NCBI GenBank assembly: GCA_025965195.1
Contig: JAOPXK010000060.1
Coordinates: 41,758 to 105,757, forward strand
DNA length: 64,000 nt
Reading direction: 5' to 3'
Origin: Marmoricola sp.
Lineage (GTDB): Bacteria > Actinomycetota > Actinomycetes > Propionibacteriales > Nocardioidaceae
Below the pieces are notes generated by a model. The model had not been told where the DNA came from. It saw only the letters and a list, made by a program, of their open reading frames with translations, and searched no databases. Within the stretch, counting starts at the first letter, position 1. The number at the start of each line of letters is the position of its first letter. This document shows, one piece after another, positions 43,705 through 52,425 of this stretch. Both the position numbers and the translations under genes were made by a program.

Positions 43705-44976
43705 TTGCGCATCGCACTGTTGTCCTACCGCAGCAAGCCGCATTGCGGTGGGCAGGGCGTCTACGTCCGCCACCTCAGCCGTGAGCTGACCAACCTCGGC
43801 CACACCGTCGAGGTGTTTTCCGGCCAGCCCTATCCGGAACTCGACGAGGGTGTCACCCTCACCAAGGTGCCGAGCCTCGACCTCTACCGCGACCCGGACC
43901 CCTTCCGCACGCCATGGCCCAACGAATACCGCGACCTCGTCGATGTCGAAGAGGTACTGACGATGTGGACGGCCGGGTTCCCCGAGCCGAAGACATTCAG
44001 CAAGCGCGCTGCCCGGCTGCTGAAGGACCGGATCGGCGACTTCGACATCGTCCACGACAACCAGGTCCTCGGTTACGGGATGCTCGACATCCAGCGGCTG
44101 GGCTTCCCGCTGATCACCACGATTCACCACCCGATCACCTTCGACCGCCGGATCGACCTGGCGGCAGCTCCGACGTGGCGCAAGAGGCTCAGCCTGCGCC
44201 GCTGGTACGGCTTCCTCCGGATGCAGGGCAAGGTCGCGCGCGAGCTCAACAAGATCCTGACCGTCTCGGAGTCGAGCCGGCGCGACATCGCCGAGGACTT
44301 CGGCGTCGACATCAACAAGCTCCAGGTGATCACCCTCGGCGTCGACGAGGCGTTCCGGCCGCCGACGAAGCCACGGGTCGCGGGTCGCATCGTCGCGATG
44401 GCCAGCGCTGATGCGCCGATGAAGGGCATCGCGACCCTCCTTGAGGCCTTCGCCAAGCTGCTCACCGAGCGCGAGCTCGAGCTGCTGCTGATCACCAAGC
44501 CGACGGCCGGTGGGCGGACCGAGAAGCTCATCGACGAGCTCGGCATCCGCGAGCACGTGAAGTTCGTGCACGGCATCAGCGATGCCGACCTTGTCGAGGT
44601 GATGGGCTCGGCCGAGATCGCCTGTGTGCCGTCGCTCTACGAAGGTTTCTCCTTGCCCACAGCCGAGCTGATGGCCTGCGAGACCCCGCTCGTCGTCAGC
44701 CGCGCGGGTGCGATCCCCGAGGTGGTCGGCCCGGACGGCCTGTGTGCCGATCTGGTGACTCCGGGCGATGTCGGCGAGCTCCGTGATGCAATCGCCGAGC
44801 TGCTGGACGACCCGGAGCGCCGTACGGCGATGGGAAGAGCTGGACGTGTCCGGGTGCTGGAGCAGTTCAGCTGGCACGCGGTGGCAGAAGCGACCGCGGC
44901 CGCCTATGAAGAAGTGATCGCCGAGTCTCAAGCTCGCCGACCGTCAGTTGAGGGAGAACCCGTTGCTCACCGTTGA
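43705..44976 (+). CDS. GT4-family glycosyltransferase
   Basis: This is a 423-residue GT-B glycosyltransferase. The N-domain starts MRIALLSYRSKPHCGGQGVY with the acceptor-side Gly motif. The C-domain has the donor motif with E-x7-E in PSLYEGFSLPTAELMACETP. It uses an activated sugar, but donor and acceptor are unknown. The start is TTG 43705, preceded by CGGAGGCG. A KstR box lies 22 bases upstream. It is followed, with overlaps, by a methyltransferase and a terpenoid-cyclase-like gene, so a glycosylated and methylated lipid or terpenoid is a possible product. Confidence 0.85.
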   Translation: MRIALLSYRSKPHCGGQGVYVRHLSRELTNLGHTVEVFSGQPYPELDEGVTLTKVPSLDLYRDPDPFRTPWPNEYRDLVDVEEVLTMWTAGFPEPKTFSKRAARLLKDRIGDFDIVHDNQVLGYGMLDIQRLGFPLITTIHHPITFDRRIDLAAAPTWRKRLSLRRWYGFLRMQGKVARELNKILTVSESSRRDIAEDFGVDINKLQVITLGVDEAFRPPTKPRVAGRIVAMASADAPMKGIATLLEAFAKLLTERELELLLITKPTAGGRTEKLIDELGIREHVKFVHGISDADLVEVMGSAEIACVPSLYEGFSLPTAELMACETPLVVSRAGAIPEVVGPDGLCADLVTPGDVGELRDAIAELLDDPERRTAMGRAGRVRVLEQFSWHAVAEATAAAYEEVIAESQARRPSVEGEPVAHR

Positions 44977-45724
44977 TTTCGAACGTCTTGGCCTGCGCCC
45001 CGGTGACCGTGTCATCGACATGGGTTGTGGTGCCGGTCGTCATGCCTTCGAGATGTACCGCCGTGGCGCCGATGTCGTCGCCTTCGACCAGGACGGCGAC
45101 GAGCTCGCCGGCGTACTGGACCTGTTCGGCGCGATGAAGGAAGCCGGCGAGGTGCCCGTCGGTGCCGAGGCCGACATCAAGCAGGGCGATGCGTTGCAGC
45201 TGCCGTTCGCTGACGGAGAGTTCGACCGCGTGGTCGCCTCCGAGGTGCTCGAGCACATTCCCGAGGACTTCCGGGCGATCAGCGAGCTGGTGCGCGTGCT
45301 GCGTCCCGGCGGGACGATGGCCATCACCGTCCCGCGCTGGCTGCCCGAGCTGGTCAGCTGGAAGCTGTCCGCGGACTACCACAACACCCCGGGCGGACAC
45401 ATCCGGATCTACACCGACCAGGAGCTGATCTGGAAGCTCGTCAACGCCGGGATGGTCTTCGAGGGCAAGGCCCACACCCACGGGTTGCATGCGCCGTACT
45501 GGTGGCTCAAGTGCGCGGTCGGCGTCGACAACAACGACAACCCGCTCGTGAAGGCGTACCACCAGGTGCTCGTCTGGGACATCATGAAGACCCCCCGGAT
45601 CAGCAAGGTCACGCGTGCCGCCGAGGCCGTGCTGAACCCGCTGATCGGCAAGAGCATGGTGCTCTACCTCCGCAAGCCTGAGGCGATCGGCTTCGCCGCC
45701 GAACTGCCAGACAAGACAGCGTGA
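44963..45724 (+). CDS. class I SAM-dependent methyltransferase
   Basis: This is a 253-residue methyltransferase. The SAM motif I is DRVIDMGCGAGRHAFEMYRR, motif II is VVAFDQDGDEL, and FDRVVASEVLEHIPEDFRAI with VLRPGGTMAITVP completes the fold. I use TTG 44963 because AGGGAG lies 6 bases before it; TTG 44948 is an alternative. It overlaps the glycosyltransferase by 14 bp and ends in a GTGA overlap with the cyclase-like gene. The acceptor is unknown. The tight coupling suggests the three enzymes act in sequence on one molecule. Confidence 0.83.
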   Translation: MLTVDFERLGLRPGDRVIDMGCGAGRHAFEMYRRGADVVAFDQDGDELAGVLDLFGAMKEAGEVPVGAEADIKQGDALQLPFADGEFDRVVASEVLEHIPEDFRAISELVRVLRPGGTMAITVPRWLPELVSWKLSADYHNTPGGHIRIYTDQELIWKLVNAGMVFEGKAHTHGLHAPYWWLKCAVGVDNNDNPLVKAYHQVLVWDIMKTPRISKVTRAAEAVLNPLIGKSMVLYLRKPEAIGFAAELPDKTA

Positions 45725-46848
45725 CTTCGTCGTCCCTCCCTTCCCTGCAAGGCGTCCTGAGCTCGGCACAGGTCGCCGAGACTGCCGCGTCCATCGTGGC
45801 CATGCAGGAGGCGGACGGCGCGGTGCCGTGGACGATCGGTGAGCACACCGACGTCTGGAACCATGTCGAGTCGGCGATGGCGCTGCTGGTCGGCGGTGAG
45901 GTCGAGGCCTCGGAGAAAGCGTTCGAGTGGTGCGCCCGGACCCAGCGCCCCGACGGTTCCTGGCCGATGAAGATCGTGGCGGGGGAGATCGAGGATGCGA
46001 GTGCCGAGACGAACATGTCGGCCTATCTCGCCGTCGGCGTCTGGCACCACTGGCTGATCCGGCACGATCGCGCGTTCGTCGAGCGCTTCTGGCCGGTCGT
46101 ACGCCGGGGGCTGGACTTCGTCACCGGAATGCAGCTGCCGTTCGGCGGGATCGCCTGGTCGCAGGAATGGGCCGACGGTGCGCCTGCGAAGGTCAATGCG
46201 GACGCCCTGCTCGCCGGCTCGTCCAGCATCTACCAGTCGCTGCGTGCCGGTGTGGCGCTCGCCGAGCTGATGGACGACCCCCAGCCCGAGTGGGAGCTGG
46301 CGGGTGGCCGCCTCGGGCACGCCGTACGCCGTCACCGGGAGCTCTTCTTGGACAAGTCGACGTTCTCGATGGACTGGTACTACCCGGTCCTGGGGGGCGC
46401 CGTACAAGGTGCGGAGGCACTCGACCTGCTGGCCGAGCGGTGGGAGGTCTTCGTCGTGCCCGGTCTCGGCATCCGCTGCGTCGACACCAACCCCTGGGTG
46501 ACCGGTGCGGAGACCTGCGAGCTGGTGATGGCCCTCGATGCGCTCGGCGACGAGCGGGCAGTCGGGCTCTTCAAGGACATGCAGCACCTGCGCGGGGACG
46601 ACGGCAAGTACTGGACCGGCTACGTCTATCCCGATGACGTGAACTGGCCGGTCGAGCACACCACCTACACCGCTGCGGCCGTGATCCTCGCCGTTGACGC
46701 GTTGTCGAACGGGACCGCGGGTGCCGGCATCATGCGCGGGGAGACGCTCGTCCCGCACTTCGACGAGATCGCGCTCGAGTGTGGCTGCGAACCAGCCGAC
46801 CCGGACCTAACCAGCACTGTCACCGGCGTCTCCGGCAACACGCGTTAG
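45721..46848 (+). CDS. prenyltransferase/terpenoid cyclase-like alpha-toroid protein
   Basis: This is a 375-residue alpha/alpha-barrel protein resembling the prenyltransferase and squalene cyclase fold. QW-like repeats are seen as MQEADGAVPW, TQRPDGSWPM and DDGKYWTGYVYPDDVNWP. No DxDD cyclase motif is visible, so ordinary squalene-type cyclisation is doubtful. GTG 45721 overlaps the methyltransferase stop. It is the third gene of the KstR-boxed operon. Its 3' end overlaps the convergent methyltransferase gene by 42 bp. The function is unknown. Confidence 0.72.
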   Translation: MTSSSLPSLQGVLSSAQVAETAASIVAMQEADGAVPWTIGEHTDVWNHVESAMALLVGGEVEASEKAFEWCARTQRPDGSWPMKIVAGEIEDASAETNMSAYLAVGVWHHWLIRHDRAFVERFWPVVRRGLDFVTGMQLPFGGIAWSQEWADGAPAKVNADALLAGSSSIYQSLRAGVALAELMDDPQPEWELAGGRLGHAVRRHRELFLDKSTFSMDWYYPVLGGAVQGAEALDLLAERWEVFVVPGLGIRCVDTNPWVTGAETCELVMALDALGDERAVGLFKDMQHLRGDDGKYWTGYVYPDDVNWPVEHTTYTAAAVILAVDALSNGTAGAGIMRGETLVPHFDEIALECGCEPADPDLTSTVTGVSGNTR

Positions 46849-47451
46849 TACCCGCATCGAGCCGACCGTCCGGGCCGGCTCGAACGCCTTGCTCGCGACC
46901 GCCCGAAGCCACACGTGGTACGGCGGCTGCCCGCCATCCTCCGGGCGCTCGAAGACGTCGTGGATCACCAGCGCGCCGCCCGGCATCACCCAGTGGGCCC
47001 AGCCGGAGTAGTCGTTCTGGGCATGCTCCTCGGCATGGCCGCCGTCGATGAAGAGCAGCGAGAGCGGTGTCCGCCAGTGCCGGGCGACGGTCGTCGACCG
47101 GCCGACCAGGGCGATCACCTGGTCCTCGAGTCCGGCGCGGGCGATCGTCCTGCGAAAGATCGGCAACGTGTCCATTACGCCGAACTCGGCATCGACCAGG
47201 GTCGCGTCGTGGTGCTCCCAGCCGGCCTGGTTCTCCTCCGAACCGCGGTGGTGGTCGACGGTGAAGACCGTGCCGCCCACCTCTCGCGCGGCGGCACCGA
47301 GGTAGATCGCGGACTTGCCGCAGTAGGTCCCCACCTCGAGCGCAGGGCCGTGAGGAAGCCGCTCACTGGCGACGCGATGCAGGAACTCGCCCTCGTCCTC
47401 GGGCATGAAGCCTTTTGCGGCCAAGGCGTGGGCGAGCAGATCAGCGGGCAT
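46807..47451 (-). CDS. class I SAM-dependent methyltransferase (Methyltransf_24 type)
   Basis: This is a 214-residue methyltransferase-like protein. ALEVGTYCGKSAIYLGAAAR is the SAM-binding loop, then TVFTVDHHRGSEENQAGWEH, LLFIDGGHAEEHAQNDYSGW and GGALVIHDVF, which are typical of the CmcI/Methyltransf_24 group. The start is ATG 47451, or GTG 47460. It is convergent with the cyclase-like gene, and its end lies inside that gene by 42 bp. The KstR box at 47487-47500 lies upstream of both this gene and the divergent FadE34-like gene, so it may be co-regulated. Confidence 0.75.
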   Translation of the reverse strand: MPADLLAHALAAKGFMPEDEGEFLHRVASERLPHGPALEVGTYCGKSAIYLGAAAREVGGTVFTVDHHRGSEENQAGWEHHDATLVDAEFGVMDTLPIFRRTIARAGLEDQVIALVGRSTTVARHWRTPLSLLFIDGGHAEEHAQNDYSGWAHWVMPGGALVIHDVFERPEDGGQPPYHVWLRAVASKAFEPARTVGSMRVLTRVAGDAGDSAG

Positions 47452-47486
47452 GGGGGTCACGCTGGGCAGCGTAGCCGTGTCATTAT

Positions 47487-47500
47487 TGGAACACGTTCTA
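47487..47500. promoter_or_regulatory. KstR operator (FadE34-like gene and divergent methyltransferase)
   Basis: TGGAACACGTTCTA fits TNNAACNNGTTNNA completely. It lies 51 bases before the GTG of the fused acyl-CoA dehydrogenase gene and about 36 bases from the divergent methyltransferase start. The ATTATT just beside it could belong to a promoter. Confidence 0.87.
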
Positions 47501-47506
47501 CTTATC

Positions 47507-47529
47507 GTGGTTGAGCTTGTCGAGGCCAC
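47507..47529. repeat. REP-like palindrome (GTGGTTGAGCTTGTC type)
   Basis: This 23-bp imperfect palindrome starts GTGG-TTGAGCTTGTC and ends GAG-GCCAC, between the KstR box and the start of the FadE34-like gene. A closely related copy lies inside chsH2 (56165-56187). Such short elements are, from memory, widespread in high-GC Actinobacteria. In the messenger it would form a small hairpin 22 bases before the start codon. Confidence 0.5.
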
Positions 47530-47551
47530 GTCGACCGCGGAGGAGCAGGCT

Positions 47552-49675
47552 GTGCCGATCGGGATCAGTGACGAGCACGTCGAGCTCGCTGCCTCGCTGC
47601 GCAAGTGGGCCGACAGCCTGGCGCCGACCGCAGCAGTCCGCGCTGTCGAGGATGACGCGTCCTCGCTCGCCGCCTTCAAAGCGATGGTCGCCTCGATGGG
47701 CGTCACGTCGATCGCGCTTCCGGAGTCCCTCGGTGGCGGAGGTGGCACCGTGCTCGACCAGGCGGTCGCGCTCGAGGCGGCTGCCTATGCGCTGGTGCCG
47801 GGACCGCTGCTCGGCACCGCTGCTGCCGGCCTGTTGATCGACGACGACGAGCTGCGAACGGGCATCGCGTCGGGCGAGGTCACGATCGGCATCGGGATCG
47901 GCGACGGTCTCTGGGTGGCCGACGGTCTGCTTTCGGGCGAGGTGCCGCTGGTGCTCGATGCCCCGTCGGTCTCGCATCTGCTCCTCAACTTTGCTGATGG
48001 TCGCTGGGTCGTCGTACCTGCCGGGCGGGTCAGCGTGACCGCAGGAGTCTCCGCCGACCTCTCCCGCACGATTGGCTCGGTCCTGGTCGACTCCCTGCCG
48101 TTGACCGAGGTCACCGAGGTCGAGGTCGGCGACGTTCGGACGTTGCTGTTGGCTCTGGCCGCGGCCGAGGTGTCCGGCATTGCCCGCTGGTGCCTGGACA
48201 CGGCCGTGGACTACGCGAAGGTGCGTGAGCAGTTCGGCCAGAAGATCGGCGCCTTCCAGGCGATCAAGCACCTGTGTGCTGAGATGCTCGAGACCAGTGA
48301 GTCGATCACCGCGGCCGCCTGGGATGCCGCGGCAGCCTCTGGCGAGGCTCCCGAGCAGCGCCAGTTCGCGGCCCTGGTCGCGGGCACGACCTGCTTCGAC
48401 GGCGCGGTCGAGGTGGCGAAGTCCTGCATCCAGGTGCTCGGTGGGATCGGCTTCACGTTCGAGCACGACGCGCACCTCTACCTCCGCAGGGCGATCGAGC
48501 TGCGGGCCATCGTCGAGGTCGCCGCCGGTCCGACGAGCTCTGCGGAGACCCTGGCAACCACGGCCCAGCAAGGCGTACGCCGGAGCGGGCAGGTCGACTT
48601 CGCGGGCCAGGACACCGACTTCCGTACGGCAGCCCGAGCCGAGGCCCAGCGGATCGGCGAGCTTCCCGAGGCCGACCGTCGTGCCGCACTGGCCGAGTCG
48701 GGCTACCTGACCCCACACTGGCCGGCGCCGTACGGACTGGCTGCCGGCCCGGTCCAGCAGCTGGTCATCGATCAGGAGCTGGCGGCATGCGGCGTCGAGC
48801 GACCCGATCTTGTGATCGGGGCCTGGGCAGCGCCGACCGTGCTCGCCCACGGCACCGACCTGCAGCGCGAGCGCTTCATCGAGCCCACGCTGACCGGCGA
48901 GCTGACCTGGTGTCAGCTCTTCAGCGAGCCGGGCGCAGGGTCCGACCTCGCGTCCCTGCGCACCCGGGCCGAGCGCGTCGACGGCGGCTGGTCGCTGACC
49001 GGCCAGAAGGTCTGGACGTCGGCGGCTCACCGGGCCGACTGGGGGATCTGCCTGGCGCGCACCGATGCGGATGCGAAGCCGCACGCCGGGATCACCTACT
49101 TCCTGGTGGACATGACCGCTGACGGGATCGACATCCGGCCGCTGCGTGAGCTGACCGGTGAGGCGATGTTCAACGAGGTCTTCCTCGATGACGTGTTCGT
49201 CCCGGACGACTGCGTGGTGGGCGAGGTCAACGGCGGTTGGCGGCTGGCGCGCACGACCCTGGCCAACGAGCGGGTCGCGATGGCGGGATCCAAGCTCGGC
49301 GACAGCATCGAGCTGGCCATCGTGCTGGCCAACGAAGGCACGCTCCGGAGCGACCGGCTGGTGGAGGTCGGCCGCGCGGTCGCGCTGGCGCAGGTGGTCA
49401 AGCTCCTCGGCATCCGCTCGACGCTCCGGTCGATCGCGGGACAGGGTCCGGGTGCGGAGTCGAGCGTGGCGAAGCTGGTCGGCGTACGTAGCCGCCAGGA
49501 CTCTGCCGAGCTGGCCGTGGAGCTGCTCGGCACCGAGATCTTCACCGACAGCGAGCGCGCGCGTCAGGCGATGGACGAGTTCCTGCGGAACCGTTGCCTC
49601 TCGATCGCGGGAGGCACCACGCAGATCCTGCGCAACGTTGCCGGCGAGCGGATCCTCGGGCTACCCCGCGGTTGA
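47552..49675 (+). CDS. fadE34: fused two-domain acyl-CoA dehydrogenase, FadE34 (ChsE3)-like
   Basis: This 707-residue protein joins two acyl-CoA dehydrogenase units. The first (about 1-345) ends with CIQVLGGIGFTFEHDAHLYL. The second (about 355-707) has the FAD/substrate motifs FSEPGAGSDLASLRT, GQKVWTSAAHRADWGICLAR, and the C-terminal SIAGGTTQILRNVAGERILG. This is the layout of FadE34, which dehydrogenates C24 steroid acyl-CoA in mycobacteria. GGAGGAG 7 bases before GTG 47552 decides the start. A KstR box lies upstream. Substrate assignment is by similarity and context; a bile-acid or other steroid side chain is also possible. Confidence 0.82.
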   Translation: MPIGISDEHVELAASLRKWADSLAPTAAVRAVEDDASSLAAFKAMVASMGVTSIALPESLGGGGGTVLDQAVALEAAAYALVPGPLLGTAAAGLLIDDDELRTGIASGEVTIGIGIGDGLWVADGLLSGEVPLVLDAPSVSHLLLNFADGRWVVVPAGRVSVTAGVSADLSRTIGSVLVDSLPLTEVTEVEVGDVRTLLLALAAAEVSGIARWCLDTAVDYAKVREQFGQKIGAFQAIKHLCAEMLETSESITAAAWDAAAASGEAPEQRQFAALVAGTTCFDGAVEVAKSCIQVLGGIGFTFEHDAHLYLRRAIELRAIVEVAAGPTSSAETLATTAQQGVRRSGQVDFAGQDTDFRTAARAEAQRIGELPEADRRAALAESGYLTPHWPAPYGLAAGPVQQLVIDQELAACGVERPDLVIGAWAAPTVLAHGTDLQRERFIEPTLTGELTWCQLFSEPGAGSDLASLRTRAERVDGGWSLTGQKVWTSAAHRADWGICLARTDADAKPHAGITYFLVDMTADGIDIRPLRELTGEAMFNEVFLDDVFVPDDCVVGEVNGGWRLARTTLANERVAMAGSKLGDSIELAIVLANEGTLRSDRLVEVGRAVALAQVVKLLGIRSTLRSIAGQGPGAESSVAKLVGVRSRQDSAELAVELLGTEIFTDSERARQAMDEFLRNRCLSIAGGTTQILRNVAGERILGLPRG

Positions 49676-50929
49676 CTCGGCCGGCACGTCGTTCAGGGCG
49701 ATGTCGATGCCCTCGCGACGGGTCAGCCGGTGCCATTCGAGGAAACGCTCGACGGCCCGGATCGTGTGGTTGCTGCGGATCGAGGAGAACACCTCCCACG
49801 CGTGCTGGGTGCCGGGGAGCTCGGAGTAGAGCACCGTCGCCTTCGAGACCGCGCGGAGCTTCTCGACGAACGCCCTTGCCTGCTTGACGGACACGAGCGT
49901 GTCGTACTCGCCGTGCAGGACGTAGAAGTCCGGTGCATCCGGCGTGATGTGGGCGATCGGCGAGGCGAGCTCGAAGTCGGCGAGATCGGTCTTCGGGTCC
50001 TTCTTGAAGATCAGCGGGCCGAGGAACCTGTCACGCATCGCGATCGCGGCCTTGTCTCCGGTGATGCCAGCCAGGTCGTAGACGCCGTAGAACGGCACGC
50101 AGGCAGACACACTGGTGTCGGCCGCCTCGAAGCCTGGCTGGTACTGCGCCACATCGGGCGTGAGCGCCGCGAGGGCAGCCAGGTGTCCGCCCGCCGAGCC
50201 GCCCGTGATCACGACGTACGACGGGTCGCCGCCGTACTCGGCGATGTTCTCGCGCACCCACGCAAGCGCCTTCTTCACGTCGATGATCTGTGCAGGCATC
50301 GGGTGCTTCGGGGCCAGGCGGTAGTTGACCGCGACGCAGATCCAGCCGCGCGTCGCCATCCGGTTCATCAGCAGCTGTCCCTGCTGCTCCTTGTTGCCGA
50401 TCATCCAGCCACCGCCATGGACCTGCACCAGGACGGGCGCGTCGGTGAGGTCGGTGTCGCGGGGGCGGTAGATGTCGAGCTGGGCGCGGCGGCCGCCCCG
50501 GGCGTAGCTGATGTTGCGGATCACCTGGACCGCCCGCTTGCGCATCGCGAAGGGGCGGGCGAGGTCGCGGATCGGCGTACGCAGGTCGGCGCGGTCGGGG
50601 TGGCGTTCGAGGCGATCGAGATAGTCGGCGCCGAGCGACTCGCTCAACGTGCCCTCCACCAGGGCTGCCGACTGGGTCGCACGCCGGATCAGGAAGCCGA
50701 GCCCGATGGCGCTCGCGGTGGCCAGGAGTACGCCGGTCCGGCCGGCCCGGCCACGCTTCAGCTGGACTGCGGTGTCGAGCGCGGTCAGGGCGAGGACCTG
50801 CGGGGCCAGCTCATTGGTGAGCCAGCCCGGGAAGAAGCTGGCAGCGCCGAGCTCGTTGGGGAGCGGCCGGATCGCGTTGGCGGTCAGTGCTGCGGTGACG
50901 AGCTGGCGGACGGTGTACGAACGGGCCAT
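49661..50929 (-). CDS. alpha/beta hydrolase (HSL-type esterase) with N-terminal membrane region
   Basis: This 422-residue esterase belongs to the hormone-sensitive lipase group. The oxyanion motif HGGGWMIGN is near residue 170 and the nucleophile Ser245 is in TGGSAGGHLAAL. The late Asp is in VLHGEYDTLVS and the His in GTQHAWEVF. The first 110 residues contain hydrophobic stretches (VLLATASAIGLGFLI) that may attach it to the membrane. It is divergent from the WS/DGAT gene and shares its KstR box. Hydrolysis of a steroid or lipid ester is a reasonable guess. It overlaps the end of the FadE34-like gene by 15 bp. Confidence 0.83.
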   Translation of the reverse strand: MARSYTVRQLVTAALTANAIRPLPNELGAASFFPGWLTNELAPQVLALTALDTAVQLKRGRAGRTGVLLATASAIGLGFLIRRATQSAALVEGTLSESLGADYLDRLERHPDRADLRTPIRDLARPFAMRKRAVQVIRNISYARGGRRAQLDIYRPRDTDLTDAPVLVQVHGGGWMIGNKEQQGQLLMNRMATRGWICVAVNYRLAPKHPMPAQIIDVKKALAWVRENIAEYGGDPSYVVITGGSAGGHLAALAALTPDVAQYQPGFEAADTSVSACVPFYGVYDLAGITGDKAAIAMRDRFLGPLIFKKDPKTDLADFELASPIAHITPDAPDFYVLHGEYDTLVSVKQARAFVEKLRAVSKATVLYSELPGTQHAWEVFSSIRSNHTIRAVERFLEWHRLTRREGIDIALNDVPAESTAG

Positions 50930-50955
50930 GGGGCGAGACTATCGGCCCCAAGAAC

Positions 50956-50969
50956 TAGAACGTGTTACA
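50956..50969. promoter_or_regulatory. KstR operator (esterase / WS-DGAT divergent pair)
   Basis: TAGAACGTGTTACA fits TNNAACNNGTTNNA. It lies 22 bases before the ATG of the acyltransferase gene and 26 bases before the esterase start, in a 62-bp gap, so one box can control both genes. Its distance to the acyltransferase start equals that at the glycosyltransferase gene. Confidence 0.85.
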
Positions 50970-50991
50970 GAACTGGAATAGGGTTCGCGTC

Positions 50992-52425
50992 ATGGAACGA
51001 CTGAGTGGACTGGATGCGAGCTTCCTCTACCTGGAGAGCTCGGCCCAGCTGATGCACATCTGCGGCGTGGTGATCGTCGACGGCGACACCATGCCCGGTG
51101 GCTACTCGTTCGAGAACCTGAAGGCCGAGCTCGAGCGCAGGGTCTCCGGCGTACCCGAGTTCACCCGGAAGCTGAAGGCGACACCGCTCGGCATCGACCA
51201 CCCGCTCTGGGTCGTGGACCACGACTTCGACATCGACCGGCACGTGCACCGGATGGGCCTGCCGGCCCCCGGTGGTGACAAGGAGCTCTCCGAGCTGGCC
51301 GGGCACGTTGCCGGTATCGCCCTCGACCGCTCTCGACCGCTGTGGGAGATGTACGTCGTGGAAGGGCTCGAGTCGGGCCGGATCGCGATCATCTCGAAGA
51401 TGCACCACTCGGGCATCGATGGCGTCTCGGGCTCCAGCCTGATCTCCTACCTGTGCACACTCGAGCCGGACGGCCCGCCGCTTCCGGTCCAGACCGCACG
51501 GCTCGACGACCGCACCCCTGGTGATGTCGAGCTGCTCGCCCGCGGGGTGGTGGCGACGCTCGGCAAGCCGATCCAGTTCGCCAGGCTGATGGCGCCGACA
51601 GCCGAGATCGTGACCAAGTCCATCGGGCGCGCCCGGAAGGGTACGGCGATGGCGGCGCCGCTCACCGCGCCGCGGACCTCGTTCAACGGCACCATCACCG
51701 GCCACCGCTCGGTCGCCTACGCCGACATGTCCCTCGAGCTGATCAAGGACATCAAGAACGCCGTGCCGGGCGCGACCGTCAACGACGTGGTCCTGGCCGT
51801 CAGCGGTGGCGCGCTCCGCAGCTACCTCGAGGAACGTGGGGAGCTCCCGGAGACGACCCTCGTCGCCAGCGTCCCGGTGTCCGTGCACGGCAAGTCGAAA
51901 CGATCCGGCGGCAGCAACAAGGTCTCGTCGATGTTCTCCAAGCTCGGCACCGATGTGGCCGACCCGCTCGAGCGGCTGCAGCAGATGTCGCTGAACAACA
52001 GCAACGCCAAGGGACATCACGACGCCATCCCGGCCGACACCCTGCAGGAGTGGGCCGAGTTCGCAGCACCTCGGACCTTCGGACTGGCCGTGCGCGTGAC
52101 GGCTGGTCTGCGTCTCGCCGAGAAGGGCCCGGTGATCCACAACCTGGTGATCTCCAACGTCCCGGGTCCGCCGATGCCGCTGTACTTCATGGGTGCCCGG
52201 ATGGACGCGCTCTACCCGCTGGGCCCGGTCTTCCACGGCGCCGGCCTGAACATCACCGTGATGAGCAACAACGGCAGGGTCCATGTCGGTGTGATCGCCT
52301 GCCGCGAGCTGATGCCGCGGGTGTGGGACCTGGCGAACCTGTTCCCGATCGAGCTGCAGGCGCTGCACGATGCCGCGGTCGGTAGAGCCAGAGGAGCCGG
52401 GAAGGCTGCTAAGCGTCGATCCTGA
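50992..52425 (+). CDS. wax ester synthase/diacylglycerol acyltransferase (WS/DGAT)
   Basis: This is a 477-residue acyltransferase of the bacterial WS/DGAT family, which makes triacylglycerol or wax esters from acyl-CoA. The catalytic HHxxxDG motif is HHSGIDG at residues 138-144, with His139 as general base. MERLSGLDASFLYLE at the start, PLWEMYVVEGL, and NVPGPPMPLYFMGARMDALY near the end are family hallmarks. The KstR box directly upstream suggests storage-lipid synthesis is turned on with steroid catabolism. The 3' end overlaps the convergent hydrolase by 17 bp. Confidence 0.92.
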   Translation: MERLSGLDASFLYLESSAQLMHICGVVIVDGDTMPGGYSFENLKAELERRVSGVPEFTRKLKATPLGIDHPLWVVDHDFDIDRHVHRMGLPAPGGDKELSELAGHVAGIALDRSRPLWEMYVVEGLESGRIAIISKMHHSGIDGVSGSSLISYLCTLEPDGPPLPVQTARLDDRTPGDVELLARGVVATLGKPIQFARLMAPTAEIVTKSIGRARKGTAMAAPLTAPRTSFNGTITGHRSVAYADMSLELIKDIKNAVPGATVNDVVLAVSGGALRSYLEERGELPETTLVASVPVSVHGKSKRSGGSNKVSSMFSKLGTDVADPLERLQQMSLNNSNAKGHHDAIPADTLQEWAEFAAPRTFGLAVRVTAGLRLAEKGPVIHNLVISNVPGPPMPLYFMGARMDALYPLGPVFHGAGLNITVMSNNGRVHVGVIACRELMPRVWDLANLFPIELQALHDAAVGRARGAGKAAKRRS

